From contig OZ038440.1 of the NCBI GenBank assembly GCA_964036275.1, forward strand, positions 620,001 through 684,000: 64,000 nt of DNA, written 5' to 3'. Source of the DNA: Litoditis marina (lineage: Eukaryota > Nematoda > Chromadorea > Rhabditida > Rhabditidae). Positions within the stretch are counted from its first letter, which is position 1. The number at the start of each line of letters is the position of its first letter. Positions 13,210-35,400 of this stretch are shown piece by piece. The notes below the pieces were generated by a model. That model saw nothing but the letters and a program-made list of their open reading frames with translations. It had not been told where the DNA came from and made no database searches. Both the position numbers and the translations under genes were made by a program.

Positions 13210-15762
13210 ATGAAGGTTGCCGATGCAAAAGACATGGAGACACCGGTCGTAGCGTCGACAACGGAAACGTTTGCGCAAAATTGGATTTCAAAATGTTCCT
13301 TCAAAGAAGTTCTCGGCAGTGATAGCAGTTATAAGGTAGGTTATTGAATGATCTTCAAGTTACTAGTGTACTACAGATTTTTTTTAGCGAAGGTTCTCTC
13401 GTAAGTAGTTTCATTAAGACCTTAATACCTTCTTCTAAGGAAATTGATTTTCAGGTAACTTCGGCTTAGCATTTTACAATTGAGAGCCATCATAAGGTTC
13501 TACCATGAAACATTCTAAAGATAGCGAGTGGTTCGATGGATGGATCCCCATACCCACGAAACGGAACGGACTTCCTCGAGATTTCGGTATGTGCTATCAA
13601 AATTTCGATATGATGATCTCATCATGTTTCCAGTGTCTGTTTCTTCTGCTCGAACAGGATAATGGAGAGAAAGGAGTAATGCTGTTGAACAAGTCGGCGT
13701 TTTCGGAGGCGGCCGACGATATTACCAAGCTGATCCAAGCTACCCAGTTGACCGAAATCAGCAAGAATGACATCTACGGGAATTACGTTGCCCACACAAC
13801 GCCCGAGTTGAACCGTGAGTTATTTGAACATGGTTCGTTCTTATCGGAAATATGTTCGTTGTTTCGGATAACTTAACTCTATTGAATAGCATAATAGCAT
13901 AGTAGGAAGGTACGTAGTACCAGTCGGCGTGAAATTGATATAGTCACATTTTACATACCAGTAAGTTTTAAACCCTAGTAGTCAGGCTCAGGCAGAAAAC
14001 GGATCATGTTCAATTTTAGAATGTTACTGACAATAAATTGAATAGTCATGTGAAACGCACGACAAGCTTTATATTTGACTAGACTAAAGTTTGGCGATTT
14101 GTCTTATGTGTTCCTGTTCAGCAATCAAGGCGCAGCTGATTTGGCCTGCAAACGAGAAGATTATCGCAAAGTACCGTAAAGAGGAGAAGTTTGTGATTCA
14201 AGAGACGGGACATGACTATGAAACTATCACGAAGGAATATATTCAAAAGTATCAAATGAACCTCACGGTAAGTCTCTTCATCAAGCAATGAAAGCTCAAC
14301 AGCACTACACTACCAGTCTGATCTACATCTAAATGGCATACAAGTGACGAAAAATGCAAGGCAGTCATGAAAAATACGGTTGATATGTTTTATCTTTGCT
14401 TATTCAACTAACGGCAAGCGATTTTACCAGTTTTATGTCTCGGATTACCCTGGGCCGGCTATCACCAAAATTTAGGTGAAAGGGAAGATCATGATTAGAT
14501 TTGTTGATGTTCTCTAAATTCAACGTTTTCTCAGTAGAAAAGTTTCGCGAGGAATAGTCGGATACAGTACTGTGGATTTCAGTGGGTGTACAACTTTTTG
14601 TCGAAAAAAGCAGAGTCGGAGCGGATAATCTTCGAGGATGCGGACCCTCACAACGGGTTCATTCTCTCTCCCGATCTCAAATGGGATGGTACCACCATCG
14701 AGAACCTCTACTGTCTGGCCATGGTACATCGACACGGGATAGCCACTCTCAGGTGACTTGCCTTTTCTCCAGTCAAGGGTAGAGCATCGAATCAGTTCTT
14801 TTGAAAAAACCACGTTTCACTCTCACTGTTTCTGTGCTATTTTTTACGTGATTGATCATTTTCTCAACACTCAAACTAACAAGTATCAAGGTTTAGCGAC
14901 TGTGAGGATTGGTTCACTACAAAGACAGTTAGTCATCCCCTGGATGGTATCACATTAACAGCATTGTTTAGAATCCGATTAGATTCAGTAGTTTCATGCG
15001 TGTTTCATCTCATTTTTTCTACGTGGCGATTTAGATTGGCTGATTGGCCCGTAATTCAAATTGTGCTATTGTTTTCGTATGTTACTCGCTTTATGGGTAT
15101 GTTGTTTATTTTGTAGAGATCTGACGGCCGATGACCTTCCGTTGCTGGAGAACATCCGTGATCGCGGTCTGGCAGCCATCCAGGAGAAGTACGGGGTTCG
15201 CTCCGATCAGATGCGCGTCTATTTCCACTACCAGCCCTCGTTCTACCATCTTCACGTCCACTTTGTACAGTTAGTTTTGATTTAAGTCAACTCTCAACAT
15301 TTTGTTACACCTGGGGCGTGCGGTTGACTTGTACATTCCTGTCTTCTTATTTCCCAAAAATGTTTTATTGGAGTATCTAGTGCTGAATACGCTCACCTTT
15401 CCAGCTTGTCCCAATGCGATTATAGTCAATTTGAGAAATATGGCACAACTTATCGCATCAACAGAAAATTCTAAGAACACAATTGTGAAAATAGCACGGT
15501 CCCTTATTTTTTGTGAGCCTCATGCATTTACTTGTTGTATTCAGTTTGGTGTTCGATGTATCCATAATAATGGTTCACTCTTTTCAGCCTGATGTACGAT
15601 GCTCCGGCCAGTTCCACCCTGAGTGCCATTCTTCTGGATGACGTCATCAATAATCTGACATTGATGTCCGACTACTACAAGAAGGCCACCCTCTCCTTCA
15701 CGAGAAAGAAGTCCGACAAACTTCTAGAGATGTTCCGGGAGGCTGGTAGATGTAAGGAATAG
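13210..15762 (+). CDS. DCPS: Scavenger mRNA-decapping enzyme DcpS
   Basis: DcpS hydrolyses the m7GpppN cap left after 3'-5' mRNA decay, using a histidine-triad (HIT) active site. Exons are 13210-13335, 13521-13586 (uncertain), 13658-13814, 14122-14267, 14583-14752, 15117-15269 and 15588-15762, about 330 residues (human 337). Recognisable blocks are FKEVL, NDIYGNYVA, ETGHDYETIT, WVYNFLSKKAESERIIFED, LSPDLKWDG, RHGIATLRDLT and the HIT motif SFYHLHVHF. The tail runs DDVINNL to the TAG at 15760. Exon 2 has a weak acceptor (ctaaag); it was chosen because it alone keeps the frame and has no stop. The exon 3 start at 13658 follows a long pyrimidine tract. The ATG is 2 bases after a tactccag acceptor. 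AATAAA is at 15928-15933. A genome using spliced leaders would also need to dispose of trimethylated caps, which nematode DcpS accepts; whether this one does cannot be read here. Confidence 0.93.
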
Positions 15763-16420
15763 ATGGATTGATTGCATAGTACTGGCCATGTTATTTCACC
15801 ATGTAATTTTTTAAACTATACGTGTGTTTATTGTTCTCATTATTGCATCTCAGATGTTTCTAGTTTTGTTACGGTGTTACTCTTTGTGCCCGGTGCATGA
15901 TTGCTCGTGTTAGTTCGATTTGTTGTTAATAAATGAATTTTAACCGGTGTTCAAGGTTTTTTTTATTTCTGGTAATATCCTTTGTTCCTATCTAATTTTT
16001 CACGTTGATCGTTGACGCAGAATAGTAAAACGCATGTTTCGTCAAGTTTTCGAAAATAGTGACAGTCTGAATCGTCAGCCGGCTGGCTGATGGTCATATG
16101 TAGAAATAGTTGTACACCAGCAGAGATCACTATTGCCAGATCTGTCAATTACAGAAACTACATCACCGAAAACGGGGTTGTATGTGCCGCTAAACCTACA
16201 GGATGCGCTCTTTATCAAGCGAGCCGATACGATGTTTGTTTCTATATCCCGCGGTGTTTGTAGTTTGATCAAGTTGCTTTCCAGGGGAAATTCGGGAGTT
16301 ATACAATTAAACTACAACCTAGAAGATTTGGTCACTTCCTGATATATGACTATTATATCGCGACTGGTTCGATATCGATGCATTTTTGTTTAAAAAAAAA
16401 CCTCTCTTTTAGAACCTGTG
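15763..16420. other. DCPS 3' UTR and NDOR1 upstream region
   Basis: The DCPS 3' UTR probably ends shortly after AATAAA at 15928-15933. The rest, up to NDOR1, contains no supported gene. The pyrimidine-rich acceptor cctctcttttag at 16401-16412 lies 8 bases before the NDOR1 ATG. Confidence 0.5.
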
Positions 16421-25957
<9,537 letters not shown>

Positions 25958-26318
25958 CCAACATAGTTATCGATTCGGTTGTTTATAGATCAAATAAATT
26001 ATTTTTACTTAAATAATCTTGTACTGTTCTATTGTTATTTTAGCGTTATCGTTCTGTTTACCGGGGTTCTGTGAGCTCCATGTGAGAAGTTCAAGAAAAC
26101 TTGAACATGGCCTGTTATTCTGTAATACCAACATAGTTGTGTGAACCTTCGTGATTCAGGTAACACTTCTGTTTCACCAATTTTTTGAAAACTCATTTGT
26201 TTGTGAATTTGGAAATGTTCAATTCGACACAATTCATAAAACTCTTCTTTATAACGAGGAAATTATGGACAAGATCATGGACCGGATTGCATTTGTTTGA
26301 GTATTTGAATCCTTCGAA

Positions 26319-27867
26319 TTAAAGGACTAAGGCGACAGCCGTAGCGGCGAGGGCGACTACGGAGGATACGGTAGATACTCCGTTGAAGGTGGACTGGTCG
26401 AACTGTCGGTTCATGTTCGAAGAGGCGGTGCTGGCTGAAAACCACCAAAATAAGCCGAGAAATGTATCGAAACATTTATAGAGTTACCTCTTTTCAAATC
26501 AGACGTATACGGTGTATGCAACAACGATAAGGTCACTTCTTATAACCTTACATGTGGGCAGTTTTTCGAGGTTTTAACAGAGGATGGCAGAAGAAACCGA
26601 TGTTCGACACTTTTGTAACGCTCGAACCAAACGTTGCAGAAGTTTTAAACATCGGTTTTTTCTTCTCCATTTTTCTTTAACACTCACCTCAAATCAAAAC
26701 AACGTCGCGGGAAACTTTTTTTCTCGTCCAATTCAGTCAATTCTGGTTCCCTTCAAGACCCCAAAACTCACCGAATCCGTTGTTGAATCCGTTGTTAGCG
26801 TTGGTGTTGAATCCGTTGGTGGTAGTGAACTGGTTGCTGAACTGGTTGGTGTTGGTGTTGTATGGCTGTTGCTGGTAGTTGTTGCTGTAAAATTGAAAGT
26901 TCCTAAATATTTCCGAAAGTAAATTTCAATTTCCACCTAAACTGCCTTTCAAGAGATCCGAACTAACGTCTAAGAATTTCCACTTACGGTAGCGCAGCGG
27001 TACTTTGTGCATGTGGCACCAACAAAAGTACATAGAATAGAATTCTGAATTGAACAACTGAAAAGCCGGACAATTGATTGGAATGTCAGTTGTTGTTGAG
27101 GTCGAACCAAATATATCTTTGTACAGCGTTGGGCATTTTCATGGCAAATTCCACAAGGAACCGCGAATTTCGTTAACCCTGACAGTTAACCGTTAACCAT
27201 TTAACCAATTTTTACAGTTAACCATTTAACCATTTTTCTATTAACCCTTTGGTAACCCTTTTTTCTAACGTCTTTTGGGCGAAATTCGCGGTTACCAAGT
27301 GGTTAACAAAAGTGTTAACCATTTTTTTGGTTAACGGTTAACTGGCGCGGTTAACAAAAAACGCGGTTAAATGAAGAATTCGCCCATTTTCATGACCCTA
27401 TTAAAAGGAAAGAGAAAAGGCTACCTGTACTGGCTAAACCGCATGGGCTGGTTCTGGTTTGGCTGAGGGATCTGTTGCTGCTGCTGTTGAGGCTGAAACT
27501 GTATTCGTTGAATTTTTCTTTGAATGTCCACCTAATTTTGGAACTTAGAATATGTTATGGAAGAAGCTTGTATTGCTTCTGTGTAAACCGTGTTCACATG
27601 AATGTTACACTCCTATCAGCTCATGTTTTCATACTATGCTACGGTAGAGTTTGTTGTGATATACATGTTGTACACTTTTTAGAAACTGTTGCAATCGAAA
27701 ATACCGTACGTTCAGGCAGAAAGATGAGTGAAGAAAAAGGCTGTTTTATGTTTTAAGTTTTTATTTTTTGATGAATATCGTGAAAACTTAGTATTCACGA
27801 TCACCTGATAGTATTGCTGAGCAGCTACAGCGGAGACTAGTACAGCGAGAAGGAACAGGGACTGCAT
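26319..27867 (-). CDS. Secreted Gln/Asn-rich protein, probably GPI-anchored
   Basis: Four exons, 27867-27805, 27498-27425, 26884-26772 and 26434-26319, join in phase to 121 residues. The N-terminus MQSLFLLAVLVSAVAA is a clear signal peptide. The mature part begins QQYYQ and is extremely rich in Gln and Asn: a QQQQQQ run, QPNQNQP, NNYQQQPYNTNTNQF and repeated NGFN units. The protein ends with a serine/asparagine region (ASTASSNMNRQFDQ) and then a purely hydrophobic tail VVALAATAVALVL running to the stop. That is the classic layout of a GPI-attachment signal. No family is recognised. The composition is prion-like, suggesting self-association at the cell surface, but that is inference. A ttctag acceptor lies 1 base before the ATG. 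The gene is convergent with NDOR1, with 361 bp between stop codons. Confidence 0.75.
27165..27370. repeat. GTTAAC palindromic repeat element (copy 1)
   Basis: About 200 bp in intron 2 of the Gln/Asn-rich gene are built from GTTAACC/GGTTAAC motifs. They point one way in the left half and the opposite way in the right half, so the whole can fold back. The sequence CATTTTCATG occurs directly repeated just outside, near 27133 and near 27385, and could be a target duplication. The left part beginning tttcgttaaccct also occurs at 45000. Confidence 0.6.
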
Positions 27868-28434
27868 TCTAGAATACATCTATTAGGGAAGGAAGATATT
27901 ACACAGAACATATACTCAATAGAATGTATGGAACAGAGTAGAATAGTTATTCGCGATTCAAGATGTTCCGAACTGGTAAAAGTGAAAGTGAACTCTCGCG
28001 TTCATTGGTTTTATCTGTAACTTTACTTACAAGGTATTCATAATGCAACATGTATCACGTAAATCATCAAACAGAATGACTTACAGACAAAACTAAATTG
28101 TGGGATGTACGCAACACATCACAAAGTGCAATACAGTACTATATTTTACAATGATTTTTCATTCACAAAAAGTGTAAATATGTTAGAACTCTTTGTAGTG
28201 AAAGAGTAGAAGAAGCAGTAATGCGAGACGGTATTTGAGTGTGCCATTACCCCCTCTTTTATACCGGGGAGGGCGGGTCGCCCCTTCCACTCTATTTACC
28301 CCCTCCCAAGATTAACCAACAAGACTCCTCCAGAGACCCAATGGCAACGCCCCTCAGAGGGGTCGGAAACCAAACATTATTCCATCCTGAGTATAGTTTC
28401 AGTTTTCATAAACATTTTACCTCCAAAGGGAGAG

Positions 28435-28885
28435 AGCACAGAGGCCACAGACACGCTGATAGTCTGCGTGTCTCTGATCTGCACCCTCTCTCAGCGAGGC
28501 TGCTAACCTCCACACTCAAACAGTTCCAAACCACTTTTGTAGGGCAAATTTCTTCCTGAACCGAAGAACCAAAATTGAACCGCTTACCCCCGAACCAGTT
28601 GGTTCGGTAAGAAACCGAACAAAAAAAACCCTGATAATGTTACGAAGTCGATCAACTTCAGAATTAATTAGTTGAATTGGTTCGTTTCTACCTTTGTTAG
28701 CCCGAATTTGGTTGGTTCGGTTGTAGAACGAACCACGTGGTTCGGGCAGAATCGGTTCGATTTTGGTTCGGGAAGAATCGGTACGGGAAGAAGTTCACCC
28801 TTTTGTAGCGGCCTCAATGCGAGAGTGTGCAGGTCAGAGGTACACAGACTCATTGACCTGCCTGCACTCGCGCTTTTGTGGCAGG
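28435..28885. mobile_element. GGTTCGG foldback element with hairpin-module ends
   Basis: The left module (28435-28515, containing agtctgcgtgtctctgatct) recurs in inverted orientation at 28800-28885. Between them, GGTTCGG/CCGAACC motifs are packed on both strands (28555-28795). No open frame is supported. The terminal module is also found at 30540-30600 and 54254-54352. Confidence 0.6.
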
Positions 28886-29984
28886 CCAATTGCAGAAAAT
28901 TGGCACTAACTATTCTGAGAACAAGAACACATCAATCAGACCTGGCACTGTACTAATTTCTGAAACAACCTCATCTCTCAATGTATATGACAGTGTAATG
29001 AGATCATTTGTATTGTTTGCCATTCGCTTCATCCACTTGAGACAGACTGTGATACACAGTGGTATCGCACGTGCTCACCCAGACAGAACATTTCAGAGAA
29101 ACTAGGATTTGAAATTTGGTCACAGTACTGGTGCAGGTATGCTGAATAGTGAACCTGGATTCGTAAAACGTACAGTGCTCAATAGACGTTCCTGTTCTTT
29201 CATTTGTAGACATGTCTTTCTAGCCCGAAACATGATCATTCAGCGCCTATAACCAGAAAAGGAGAGGACGCTGAATTAGTTCTGCAACAAAGTCAGAAAT
29301 ACTTCCGACAGAGTACAACGATTACAGGAGTTATTTATGCGGTGCAAAAATGGTGTTCAACTGTCGGTTTCTATTAAAGGGACCGTACCTCTATAATGTG
29401 CAATGTAGGTAATTTTTGGAAAATGAAAAAAGTCATTTATTCTGTTTTGAGATGAAAGTTCATACCTTACGTACAGAAAGCTCAAAAAACCACATTGTTA
29501 CTGAGCAAAATAGAAGCCAACAGGAATTGGGTTACTGTAATGCAGCAATTCTTAATCTATCACTGCTTTGTAGTTTTCATGATATTTACAAATCTTTCTT
29601 TACATATTTCATATTGGTAATTTTGGCCATGTTCTGAATATGGTTTTGTAATTTTATGGACATTTTGAAAATTTTGTACGTAGGTGAACTCGGCGGTGTA
29701 TGTACGTGCGCGTGGTCGCGCCGCATTTTCGAGAACACGGAGCAAAACAGGAAGTTGACACCTATATGAGTGATTTAGGTTTTTTAATGTGAACAATATC
29801 TACTAATCAGCGCAAACCTCCAAATTAAAGAGGAACGGTCCCTTTAACTTTGACTCATTCCTGGTGTGGGTTGCATTGTGGCCGTTGCCGCAGAACACAC
29901 AACTGCATTCAATACGGTATTCTGCGGGTAAATATACTGTCCACTCGTGTTCCGTTTCCATCCCACGGCTAGAACTAAGTGAAA

Positions 29985-30410
29985 GAAGGGGGGGGGGGGG
30001 ATTCTTCCCTAACCGACTCCTACCGAACCAAACTCAAACGAATTCTTCCCGAACCGAGTGGTTCGCTAAGGGTCCTTTAAAATCACACTTTTCACAGATA
30101 CATAGTGCAATTTATGGTCATCGATCGTGAGCAGTCGATACGGTGTATGGTTATCGATCGTGTGCACAACCAATGATCATACATTGATCTATGTATTCAC
30201 CACCGACAAGAAGGTGAGAAGAGGAGAAACCAAACCAGCTCAGTACTCCAACCGGCACGGAACTGAACCAAAGTTACGTAGTGGAAATTAGCATTAATTG
30301 CTTCAATTTGTTCGGTCTAACCGTAGTTGGTTCCAACTTTGTTCGCTATCGCGACCAACTAAATACCAAGGTTCGGAAAGAATACGTTTGGGTTTGTTTT
30401 GGGAAGAACA
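29985..30410. repeat. Second GGTTCGG-rich block
   Basis: After a G run at 29988-30000 come CCGAACC motifs near 30020-30060. Dispersed CGGAACTGAACC, GGTTCC and GGTTCGG motifs follow to about 30380. The arrangement is like the 28.5-kb element but more degraded. A hairpin module sits at 30540-30600. Confidence 0.5.
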
Positions 30411-30880
30411 TCACGGGGAGGGTAGTTATTGGGAATTGCGTTGTAGCCTTTTCAGGTGTGGTATAGTCGCCATTTTCCCCATAAAGACAGCAGAGGGTTC
30501 GATTAATTGAGCGATGGGGGGCGAGCGGTCGTTGACTACTTGCCAACAGGCGAGAGAGTGTGTAGATCAATGATGCGCAGACTGCCTGGCCCCTTGCCAA
30601 ATCCCGCCCTTTACAAAATCGATGGTACGGTGTCCACAACGGTTTGACAGATCCTATAAGGGAATGGTCGCGGCTGTGGAATGTAATGTGGCTGCATCAT
30701 GCTACACATCTGGAGATGATTCACAGTAATCGGCGATTTCTTTCAACATCTTTGTTTGTAGCACACAACTACTCCTCTCTTTTTACATTCCAAGATTCAT
30801 CGTACGCCATTATGCTCGGCTGTATTTCAATGTTCAAGGCCAGCTTTACCGGTTAAAAACTGTACTTTGTGTTCATCTGC

Positions 30881-30983
30881 GTGTGGACCAAACCCAACAC
30901 TTCAGTCCCCTGAATACATTTTTCAATTGCAGTTTGAAGGACCAATGTCTCGGGATTGGTCCACATAATCGTCCTACTTTAAA
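30881..30983. mobile_element. MITE copy, TTTAAAGWAGGACGATTATG family (5' end degraded)
   Basis: The right part reads ggattggtccacataatcgt and continues to ctactttaaa; together with caattgcagttt it matches the intact copy at 47941-48066. The left terminal repeat is reduced to gtgtggaccaa. Confidence 0.75.
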
Positions 30984-32419
30984 GTTTATGTAGTTTTCTG
31001 CTGATTAGGTAAACTACAATGGGAAAACTGTCTCCCTTTTCTCCAACTCTGTCCTCTGTTTACCGTATTCCCTTCGAGTAGTTGGCAGTGTAAATAGAGT
31101 GCGAAAACACGCAAATTGCGTAGAGGCCGCGCCGGCAAAAAGCGCGTATTTCGAATGGAGGGAGTGCGTAGACAAATTAGACGCTACGCATTGTTTCCTT
31201 AAGTTTTCAAACTCGAATACACTATAACGATTGGTTTGTGCCACGAATATACTCATGCATCTTAATACAAGTCACAAAAATAACTCAATTTTGACCGTTC
31301 AGTTTTTGGGTGTCGGCCGATTGCCCAACAAATACGAAAAACCTAGTTGCTTGTATAGAAAAATATTAGTTGTTTTTAAACGCAACCCGATGCATCTCAA
31401 GTGCAACCGAAAATCTCTCTACATAAGGAGAAACTCAAACTGTAGGAATTGCAAGTTAAAAACAACCGGTTACATTTGAAAGTAACCAACGATGTTTGTA
31501 CACGCACCAGCAAAATCCGCCTCGATTCGTTAACTGGAAGCTGTGCACAACAATTGCAACTCATCTGTTTCTATTTGTTTGTTACGTAAGCTTCTTACTA
31601 ACGAGAAGTACAAACAAGAGATGAGAGAGAAAGGAGAGAGATTGTTTGATATGCCAACCCGCGTGATAAAACATTGGCTGGCAGAAAGAAAAGACAAATA
31701 CGTAGAGTGCTAGGGGGTAAGAAGTGGAACAAAAACGGGGGTATAACATTCACTAATAGAACAACGACTAGACTTAGTAACTGCCTGGGATAACTACTTT
31801 CAATGCTTTTCCTCATGGGCCTACGAAAAGTTCACGTCAACGGTTAACTCTGAGAGATCATTTCAAGACTCTCATGGAAAAAAGGTAACTGTATAACTAT
31901 AACTTTACGTTTACCGAATAACCTTACCGGATGAAACACAGGACAATATCTCAGACAGGGCCTACTGGAGTCATATTGAATGAATAGAACTCCTGTAAGA
32001 CTCTCAGTATGACTTGTCTGCACTTATTCTCACAGGTATGAAGTTTGAATGAAGGGTTTCCACCGTATTATTCTGTTTTTTTTTATTCCGTTTCATTTAA
32101 CCATTTCCCGACAGAAAACCAAAACATCTTTACAAAACGTTGATTTTTTTCGGTGCCTGGTGTACAAAACCGTATACGACAGTTTTCAACAAATTTGAAA
32201 AATGAGAACTTACTGAACGTTTTGAAGTGATACTGTAAGATACTACATACACATGAAACAAAGTATAGCGGCAATCTATACGATGCGCGCCCCTCATTCC
32301 TCTGATATCTCATTATGTGAAAAGAGAACAATGATTCGACTGTTTCATAACGATGTTGTCCGGTTCTTCCAATACAAAAGAGTCCCCCCACGATAAGCAA
32401 CGGTGTCAGACCACACACG

Positions 32420-35400
32420 ATGAGTAAACTACTGGTATTCTGTCTACTCGGAGCCAGTCTGGCTCAGAACGGTTAGTTTTATTCTCATATGTTGTTCTGT
32501 AGAATGTAATTATTTTGTAAATTTATTATATAATTATTCTTTTCATGATGGGAATATTGTTGACCCGCTAACAATCAACATACATTCCATCCACTACATT
32601 TTATATGCATTACCACACCTCAAGAAACATTTTCTAGGTTAACTCCATGAAAAAGGCGTCTATGATGATTTTGTTGCACTCTGCTGTTACGCTACTTGCT
32701 AAATCCAGTCGTAGCACAGTCGTAGTCTCAACAGTTGATCAAGAACCAGTTAACTGTGTTTGTCTACTGTCATTATGAGTTCATACATAGTCGATCGTTT
32801 GAGAATCTTTTACGTTACTGTTGATTACGCGAAAAAAACTCCTGAGCATAATCATGCGTGAACCAAGTCCTACTTGGACCAAGTGTAGAATGACTAATCT
32901 AGCGCCCTCAGCCTTATTAATAAGGTTCTGATGCTCGTTCTGTTTCAGATGGACATGGTAGACAGTACACTCCGGATATTCCTCCCACCTACAGCCGTGC
33001 AACTCCATTCAGAGAGCAAGAACAACTACCACCCGATGTGTTCGGAATCCCACATCGAAGGAGAGAGGGATCGCCCAGAATGAATGGCAGGTTCGAAGAG
33101 GGAACACCCAAGATGATAGTTGGGCCACCCAGGCAGAGCGATAGGTTTGATGAGGGACCACTCAGAAGGAGAGAGGGACCAACTAGAATTAACGACAGAT
33201 TTGGAGGCGGACCACCTAGGAGGAGGGAGGGACCTCCAAGAAGAAATGAAAGATTTGAAGAAGGGCCACCCAGTAGAAGAGAGGGACCACCTAGAGTAAA
33301 CGACAGATTTGAAGAAGGACCACCTAGAAGAAGAGAGGGACCGCCGATGAGAAATGATCGATTACAAGAAGGAGCACACAGTAGAAGGGAAGGACCACCT
33401 AGAACGAGCGACAGATTTGAAGAGCGACCACCTAGGAGGAATGGACCACCCAGAAGAGAGGACAGAACGGGACCACCGATGATGAATAACCAACCACCAC
33501 CACCACCACGCTCATTCGAAGATCGTTCCCCTAGTCGTAGTTCCCATAGGGGACCACCTTTCGAGGGACCTCGATTTCCCCGGTACCGCGGACGTCCGGA
33601 GGAAGAAAAACGGTTCCCTCCATACGGAAGGCCTACCCGGAAAGAACAGTTCGGAAGAGACGAACCGGAAAGAAGAGGTCCTCTACACAGTCAGAGAAAA
33701 GAGCGCCGACCTTCGGAAGGTGATATTTCTGGAGAAAAACCGTACACCGGCAGAAGTGGCGGAACAGAAAGACACCTGAAGTACCACAAGTTGAGACCTC
33801 AGAAACGCCAAAATTTTCGGGAAGAAAAGCGTCCGGGCGAAGGAGACACACGAAGACGTGGCGTAGATTCAGATTCCTCCAAACAGGCTGGACGTGGACC
33901 CGAGGACTCTGGAACGAGTAGGGCATCCGGAGAAGAATTTCCGTTGCCGCGGCATCTGGATGGGAGAAAAGCGAAGATAGTCGGAGTGAACATGCAGGTA
34001 ACTAAAGTTTGCAATAAGTTTCTCTCTCTCTCCTTCTTTCTTTCTCCCTCTCTTCTCTCTATTTCCCATCGTACCTTCATTGTGAAGCCGCATACATTCG
34101 TTAAATTTTAAATCCATAAAGCTCTAAATACCAGCTAATTTGAGTTTAGCCTAACTCAGTTTCATTGTATGATTAAAACTCAATGCAGATGATCGCCGGA
34201 ATTTACCCAAAAGAGAAACGAAGAGAGGCCGGAAAACGAGTTCCGGGACGATTTTCTCCGTTGAGCGGACCGTTCCCGGACGAGGAACGGACGCATGAAA
34301 AGGAGGTGAACTATTTGAAAACAACTATAAACTAATAAATGAACAACTATTATGTACAATCCCCGTATCACTGTCAAATTGCATTCAACACTATTTGAGG
34401 GTAACAGGGTAACAATTCTTTATTTCTTCATGTTTCTCCCCATTTGGTGCCTAAGCTGTTTCATTCTAAGGTGATTCCGTTGGGGAATCCGTATCCAAAG
34501 AAGAAAAGGGAGGAAGAGGATGAACTAGAAGAAGTGCCATATGAGAAAAGAGAAGAAGAACGTAGAAAAGAGAGACCGAAAGAGAAGAGAAAAGAGCAGG
34601 AGAGAAGAGAAGGACCGCCACGTTCCTTCCAACCACCCAACTTCCCTCACTTTCCACAGTTTCCAGGTTGGTTCGTGAAAAATAAGTTTCAACAATGACA
34701 TAATAAAGTGATAGTGTATGTCCTCGCCAATCATATAATGTTGATACATCTACAACGCATCCTTCATTATTCATGCATCATCCGAGTTCAAAGTTGTAGT
34801 GAAGTTTCTTACTTTAAGTTCTAAAGAAATGCCTTATCGTAGAGTGTAATTTTCATATTGAAAGGACTAAATCCTGCTACTGCAGGGTGTTATCAAGGAA
34901 CTTTTTACAGGATTTGGTGACTTCAATCCTATGAATCCTCCTTTCCCCAATGGATTCAGAGGAGGACCACCCACGATGCCTTTCCGCAGAGGACCAGAAA
35001 ATAGACGTGGACCACCCAGAGAGAAGTTCGAGAGAAGACCATCTAGCCATAGAAAAAACGACAGAAAAAGATCGAGTGGCGAACGTTTCAGTGGAGAAAC
35101 AGAAAGTGAAGAAGAGCTCTCAGGTGATGAGTTCCGGAGAGGACCACCCAAGAAGGAAAATAGAGAGGGGCCACCTAGAAAGGAACTTAGAGATGGACCA
35201 CCCAGGGAGCAAACTTGGGAGGAGCCATCCCAGCAAGCGAACAGAGAAGGACCATCCAAAAAGGAAATGAGAGAGGAACCGCCCAGAGAGGAACTTGGAG
35301 GGGGACCACACAGGGAGAAAACTTGGGAGGAGCCCTCCGAGGGACCGAATAGAGAAGGACCATCCAGTGAGGAGTTTCGCGACCCAGAAAGAAACAGAGA

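Larger units (their letters stand above)
27868..32419. other. Repeat-rich spacer between divergent secreted-protein genes
   Basis: I see no supported coding exon in this interval. It contains two blocks of GGTTCGG repeats, three copies of a GTCTGCG hairpin module, a G run near 29989 and a degraded MITE copy at 30881-30983, all described separately. Promoters for the genes at both edges must lie here. Confidence 0.5.

Noticed and set aside
28672..28956. Coding frame through the GGTTCGG block
   Set aside because: The frame follows from the repeated word and lacks splice signals or a plausible protein composition.
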